From Cytophagia bacterium (GTDB lineage Bacteria > Bacteroidota > Bacteroidia > Cytophagales > Spirosomataceae), in NCBI GenBank assembly GCA_004293645.1, contig REAB01000063.1:1-41069 (forward strand): a stretch of DNA of 41,069 nt, given 5' to 3'. The translations under genes were made by a program, and so were the position numbers. A model generated the notes under the pieces. The model saw nothing but the letters and a program-made list of their open reading frames with translations, did not search any database and was not told where the DNA came from. Positions 37,046-41,069 of this stretch are shown here, piece after piece; positions within the stretch are counted from its first letter, which is position 1, and each line of letters starts with the position of its first letter.

Positions 37046-40000
37046 ATGAGTTATAAAAAATACATTTACATCCTACCATTTTATTTCGCTTGGTTGTTTG
37101 TTACCAATAATCTACTGGCACAGGTAAAAATTACGTTTCCAAGTAACCGAATGGTATTTCAACGCGATAACGCTGGCAATGGAAGAATACCCATTACAGG
37201 TCAGTTCTCGCAAGCTGTAGATCGCGTCGAGGCACGGGTCGTACCCGTAGGCGGCGGCCAAGGCCAACAAACCGATTGGCAAACCATTCAACAAAGTCCA
37301 CAAGGCGGCTTTTTTTCGGGCAATATAACCGTTCGAGGTGGTTGGTATCAATTAGAAATACGCGGTATTTTAAACAATAACACAGTAGCTACCGACGAGC
37401 TAACCCGCGTAGGCGTAGGCGAGGTTTTTTTGATAGCTGGCCAGTCTAATGCGCAAGGCCGTTCAGGTTATGGTTCGCCTGGTGCTGGCGACGACCGCGT
37501 AAACTGCGTAGATTATTTAAACTCCTCCAATTCTACCTCAGAGTTGCCCCAGCCCAACTTTGCTAAATTGAACGAAAACTCCAGCATAAGTCCCAGGGGA
37601 GTTACGGCTTGGTATTGGGGGCGCTTAGGCGATTTATTGGTGAGTCGTCTCAATGTACCCGTCCTCTTTTACAATGCTTCTTATGACGCTACTACCGTTA
37701 AAAATTGGCAGCAAACCATGAATGGTGGCTCAACAAACAGCGTTTATGGTGGCGGTCCTTTGCAAAATAGCATGCCCTACGCAAGCTTGAGACTGGCCAT
37801 TCATTATTATGCCGCTACTACTGGCCTGAGAGCTATATTGTGGCACCAAGGTGAAGCAGATAACTATGGTCTTACTTCAACAAGTTCTTATGTTTCAGAT
37901 TTACAAGCTGTTATCAATAAATCTCGGGAAAACTTTGGTAGAAATATCGGCTGGGTAGTAGCACGAGTGTCTTATGATAACAACAGAGGTGTCAATAATA
38001 ATGTAATTAATGGGCAAAATGTCGTAATAAATAGCACAGGAAATGTGTTTGCCGGCCCAAATACCGATGTCATACAAATACCCCGCCCAGACGGTGTGCA
38101 TTTACAAAACAACGGGTTGACAGAAACTGCCAACGCTTGGAATAATTCATTAGACAATAACTTTTTTGCCAATTGCCCGCCACACACAGGCTCCTACCCC
38201 AACATAGTAGCATCTTGTGGCAATAATCAGATTAATTTGAGTGTGCAAGGCAATTTTCAGTCGGTGCAGTGGAGCAATGGGGCCAATGGCAACAACGTCA
38301 GCTTTGGGCCAGGTTCTTATCGAGGTACTATCCGCGACGGAAACGGCGGTGTTTATTTTACACCTAATATCAACGTATCTAACGATTTACAAAGTGCTGC
38401 CGCCAATATTAACGTGGACGGTCGGCTCAACCTATGCGAAGGGAACAGCGTGGGACTTGTTTCGGGCAATGGTTCGGGCAATATGTGGAGCAACGGGTCT
38501 AACAATCAGCGCATTGACGTTACCACGGCTGGCAATTATACCCTCACCACTCGCAACTCTTTTGGATGCTCGGCTTCCAGTACAGTAACTGTAACTACTT
38601 TTCAAGGTGCTAAACCAGCGGCACCCGTCATCAGCGCTTCGGGGCCTACCACGTTTTGCAAAGGAGGCGAGGTAACCCTCAACTCATCGTCTGCCGCCGA
38701 ACACCGCTGGACCAATGGGGAGCGCGGGGCAAGCATTATTGCCCGTGTTACTGGAACTTACGGGGTACGTGCCATTAGCGACCAAGGTTGCATTTCTGAC
38801 CAAGCCAACATCAACGTAACAGTTAATATTCCACCAGCGGCACCTACTATCAATGCAAACAGCGCCACTACATTTTGTGAAGGAGGGCGCGTTACGCTGA
38901 CTTCAAACTATCAAAATGGCAATATTTGGAGCAATAACGACCAAAACCGCGAAATCGTAGTAACTCAATCTGGTAATTATAATGTTCGTTTTCGAGATGA
39001 GAATGGCTGTGATGCTATTTCTAACAATATTACCGTCAAAGTAAACGCAATCCCCCCAAAGCCCAACATTACCGCCGAAAACCCAACCACATTTTGTGAA
39101 GGCCAGAATACAACGCTGGTAGCCAATTCTACCGCTCAATCAATACAATACAATTGGAATAATAACAGTAGAGATAGACGCATCACAGTAGGCTCAAACG
39201 GCAGTTTTGCGGTTTCGGTAACCGACGCAAACGGCTGCGTTTCTCCCACTTCCGATTTGGTAACCGTCAAAGTAAACCCGCTACCCGCTCCACCCATTAT
39301 TAGTATCAACCGAACCCCCAATATTTGTGAAAACGAAGTAGTAACTTTTACTTCAAATGCGCAAACGGGCTATTCGTGGAGCAATGGCCAATCTACTCAA
39401 AGCGTTGTACTCGGCCTCCCCGGCAATTATTCGGTACGAGCTGTGGACGGCAACTTTTGTCTATCTAACCCTTCCAATGTGATTGGCTTGACGGTCAATA
39501 CGCTTCCTCCAAAGCCTATTGTAACGGCGCAAGGACCAACAACCATTTGCCAAGGCGACCGAGTAATTTTGAGAAGCAATTATGGTACAGGAATAACTTG
39601 GAACACTTTTGAGGCCACCCAACAAATCACTACGTTTTCGAGTGGCGAATACCGCGTTAAATACCGCGACGGCAGCGGTTGCGAATCCCAACCATCTGAC
39701 CCTGTTTTTGTAACCGTAAACGCACTACCTGCCGCGCCACGTATCGTAAACGAACGCCCACTGAGTTTTTGTCAAAACGACAGTACCATTCTCAATATTC
39801 CGCTTTCGGCAGGTATCTATAACTTTTCTTGGAGTACTGGTGCCACTGGCAACCGAATTGTGCGAAAAACAGCGGGAGACATTACAGCAACTGTTACTGA
39901 GTTTAGAACAGGTTGCACCTCCCCTTCTTCTGAAATAGCGCAAGTGGTAGTAAACCCTTTGCCTAACCAACCAACCATCACTCCCAACGGGCCAACTACT

Positions 40001-40891
40001 TTTTGTGCCGACCAAAACTTGACGATCTCGGCATCGCCAGCCAGTAGGTACGAATGGTCTAATGAAGCAAATTTGCAAAATATTACGGTCAATAAAGAAG
40101 GTAATTATTCATTGCGCGTACGCAATCAGTTTGGTTGTCTTTCGGTTTTTTCCAACTCCATTGCGGTTCGAGTCAATCCACTACCAGCCGCCCCGTCTGT
40201 CATTGCCGAAGGGCCGCTTACGTTTTGCGACGGTGGGCAAGTAGGTTTACGGGTAGAATCATTGTTGGAAACAACTTGGAACACCAACGAATCAACCAAA
40301 AGAATTGTGGCCACCAAATCGGGCAATTATGCGGCCCGTTTAAAAGATCAAAACGGCTGTCTATCACCATTTTCGGGAGCAACTCGAATTGAGGTAAAAG
40401 AACTGCCAGCATCTCCTGTTATTCAAAAAATAGGCATCTATACCCTCGAAGCAGCAGGCTCAATGGCCACAGCCAATTATGCTTGGCTGCTCAACAACCA
40501 ACCGTATCCCAGCACTAATACCCCTATCATTAAGGCCAATCAAACAGGGCTATACCAAGTGCTCGTATCGGTCAAATATGGCGCGTTAGAATGTTTCTCT
40601 AAGCCCTCTGCATCGCTCAATTTTATCGTCGAAACCACCAACAACGGGCTGGGTGTTTACCCAAATCCCTCCCTCGACGGTAAGGTTACCGTTGAAACGC
40701 TCGAAAATTTGAAAGATGCCACGGTGCTTGTTTATGACTACTTAGGGCGACCTATTTATCACAAACAAGTACCACTCTTCGACGGTCGTAAGCAATTTGA
40801 TTTATCTGAGTTACCGCCAGCTACTTATTATTTGAGGGTAGTAAATGACCAATACAGCCGAGGTAAAAAACTTGTTTTGAGTCCGAAATAA
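37046..40891 (+). CDS. T9SS-secreted SGNH esterase (SASA/CE6-like) with Ig-like repeat array
   Basis: The 1281-residue protein has a signal peptide (to LLAQ, residue 26), a beta domain, and an SGNH hydrolase domain of the sialate O-acetylesterase/CE6 type at about 125-370. That domain has the nucleophile in GQSNAQG (Ser134), the block WHQGEADN (266-273), and the Asp/His pair in PDGVHL (Asp349, His352). About ten Ig-like repeats of roughly 74 residues follow. The last 80 residues (LGVYPNPSLDGKVTVETL, then ATYYLRVVNDQYSRGKKLVL) are a type A sorting domain for type IX secretion. The likely action is removal of acetyl groups from complex glycans at the cell surface; the substrate is unproven. Its own promoter and terminator make it a single-gene unit. 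Confidence 0.9.
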   Translation: MSYKKYIYILPFYFAWLFVTNNLLAQVKITFPSNRMVFQRDNAGNGRIPITGQFSQAVDRVEARVVPVGGGQGQQTDWQTIQQSPQGGFFSGNITVRGGWYQLEIRGILNNNTVATDELTRVGVGEVFLIAGQSNAQGRSGYGSPGAGDDRVNCVDYLNSSNSTSELPQPNFAKLNENSSISPRGVTAWYWGRLGDLLVSRLNVPVLFYNASYDATTVKNWQQTMNGGSTNSVYGGGPLQNSMPYASLRLAIHYYAATTGLRAILWHQGEADNYGLTSTSSYVSDLQAVINKSRENFGRNIGWVVARVSYDNNRGVNNNVINGQNVVINSTGNVFAGPNTDVIQIPRPDGVHLQNNGLTETANAWNNSLDNNFFANCPPHTGSYPNIVASCGNNQINLSVQGNFQSVQWSNGANGNNVSFGPGSYRGTIRDGNGGVYFTPNINVSNDLQSAAANINVDGRLNLCEGNSVGLVSGNGSGNMWSNGSNNQRIDVTTAGNYTLTTRNSFGCSASSTVTVTTFQGAKPAAPVISASGPTTFCKGGEVTLNSSSAAEHRWTNGERGASIIARVTGTYGVRAISDQGCISDQANINVTVNIPPAAPTINANSATTFCEGGRVTLTSNYQNGNIWSNNDQNREIVVTQSGNYNVRFRDENGCDAISNNITVKVNAIPPKPNITAENPTTFCEGQNTTLVANSTAQSIQYNWNNNSRDRRITVGSNGSFAVSVTDANGCVSPTSDLVTVKVNPLPAPPIISINRTPNICENEVVTFTSNAQTGYSWSNGQSTQSVVLGLPGNYSVRAVDGNFCLSNPSNVIGLTVNTLPPKPIVTAQGPTTICQGDRVILRSNYGTGITWNTFEATQQITTFSSGEYRVKYRDGSGCESQPSDPVFVTVNALPAAPRIVNERPLSFCQNDSTILNIPLSAGIYNFSWSTGATGNRIVRKTAGDITATVTEFRTGCTSPSSEIAQVVVNPLPNQPTITPNGPTTFCADQNLTISASPASRYEWSNEANLQNITVNKEGNYSLRVRNQFGCLSVFSNSIAVRVNPLPAAPSVIAEGPLTFCDGGQVGLRVESLLETTWNTNESTKRIVATKSGNYAARLKDQNGCLSPFSGATRIEVKELPASPVIQKIGIYTLEAAGSMATANYAWLLNNQPYPSTNTPIIKANQTGLYQVLVSVKYGALECFSKPSASLNFIVETTNNGLGVYPNPSLDGKVTVETLENLKDATVLVYDYLGRPIYHKQVPLFDGRKQFDLSELPPATYYLRVVNDQYSRGKKLVLSPK
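38168..40640 (+). repeat. Ten tandem Ig-like repeats within the esterase gene
   Basis: About ten modules of 70-78 residues share the pattern 'P.I.a.gpttFC.g..vtL.s......W.n......i.v...G.Y.v...d..GC.s..s..v.V.vnplP..P'. The FC and GC cysteines of each module probably form a disulphide, and one tryptophan is kept in nearly all. The copies are clearly diverged at DNA level, and the last module has lost the first cysteine. Confidence 0.85.
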
Positions 40892-40918
40892 CTGTCAATC
40901 GAAAAATAAATTGGTGAT

Positions 40919-40960
40919 AAAAATGCGCGTCTTATCTTTGTTGGTAAGACGCGCATTTTT
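40919..40960. terminator. Bidirectional intrinsic terminator
   Basis: A 16-bp perfect stem (40919-40934 with 40945-40960, core TGCGCGTCTTA) has a 10-base loop and T runs on both strands, 28 bases after the esterase stop codon. The remaining sequence to 41069 is A/T-rich and I see no gene in it. Confidence 0.92.
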
Positions 40961-41069
40961 ATTTGATAATCAATAGACAATTTAATTATATAAAAAATAA
41001 TAATAGTTTAATTTATATCAATCAAGAAATTCTAAAATTGTGCAAAGCTGCTGCGATAAAAAAGAGTCT

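Noticed and set aside
37046-40891. Ig-repeat region as a recombination or phase-variation cassette
   Set aside because: Modules are diverged at DNA level with no long identical stretches, so slippage or recombination among them is unlikely.

Overview
The window reads as the chromosome of a free-living member of the Bacteroidota, most likely order Cytophagales (Runella/Spirosoma-like). The taxonomy is my inference from three things. There are perfect Bacteroidota-type promoters (TTTG, about 20 bp, TAnnTTTG). There are type IX secretion (T9SS) hallmarks: a PorT-like protein and two proteins with C-terminal sorting domains. There are also lineage-typical families (DUF3078, DUF2141, the menG-porT pair, PadR followed by membrane proteins). 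Housekeeping genes are intact and most of the window is ordinary chromosome. I see no prophage, CRISPR array, tRNA or rRNA.

Layout. 1-2.2 kb: a planctomycete-type cytochrome c/LamG lipoprotein gene on the minus strand that ends without its usual C-terminal domain. 2.4-5.7 kb: a small CBM48 protein, a hotdog thioesterase, a histidine phosphatase overlapping pyrF, and a DtxR/MntR-like regulator. 5.8-10 kb: a lytic transglycosylase, priA and an orphan transposase-type HTH protein. 10-13.1 kb: a large SdrD_B/DUF11 secreted protein. 13.1-17.0 kb (minus): an apparent operon DUF2141 - MsbA-like ABC exporter - pabB - pabC. 17.2-18.5 kb: a sugar MFS transporter. 18.6-22.3 kb (minus): ECF sigma factor - 66-aa protein - MscS-type channel - DUF3078 - mscL - LolA-like protein. 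22.5-25.2 kb (minus): rplM-rpsI-rpsB-tsf. 25.4-27.4 kb: a 43-aa membrane ORF and a PadR - membrane protein - membrane protein operon. 27.5-31.7 kb: a holin-like protein, menG/ubiE overlapping porT, an iron/2-oxoglutarate-type oxygenase and chrA. 31.7-35.1 kb: a two-component system divergent from a T9SS substrate. 35.3-41 kb: adk, obgE and a 1281-aa SGNH-esterase/Ig-repeat/T9SS protein.

The best candidates for under-described biology are four. (1) The sigma/66-aa protein/MscS/DUF3078/MscL cluster looks like an envelope-tension module, and its sigma factor ends in a hydrophobic tail. (2) The PadR operon encodes two diverged paralogous membrane proteins sharing a YDxxVExVDHxAS motif, reminiscent of PadR-associated HAAS systems, and is driven by an apparently leaderless promoter with a 12-bp palindrome. 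(3) Several classes of long, near-perfect intergenic palindromes occur, some with arms built from micro-repeats. (4) An intact orphan HTH half of a transposase stands alone. All functional readings come from reading the sequence; no database search was run.
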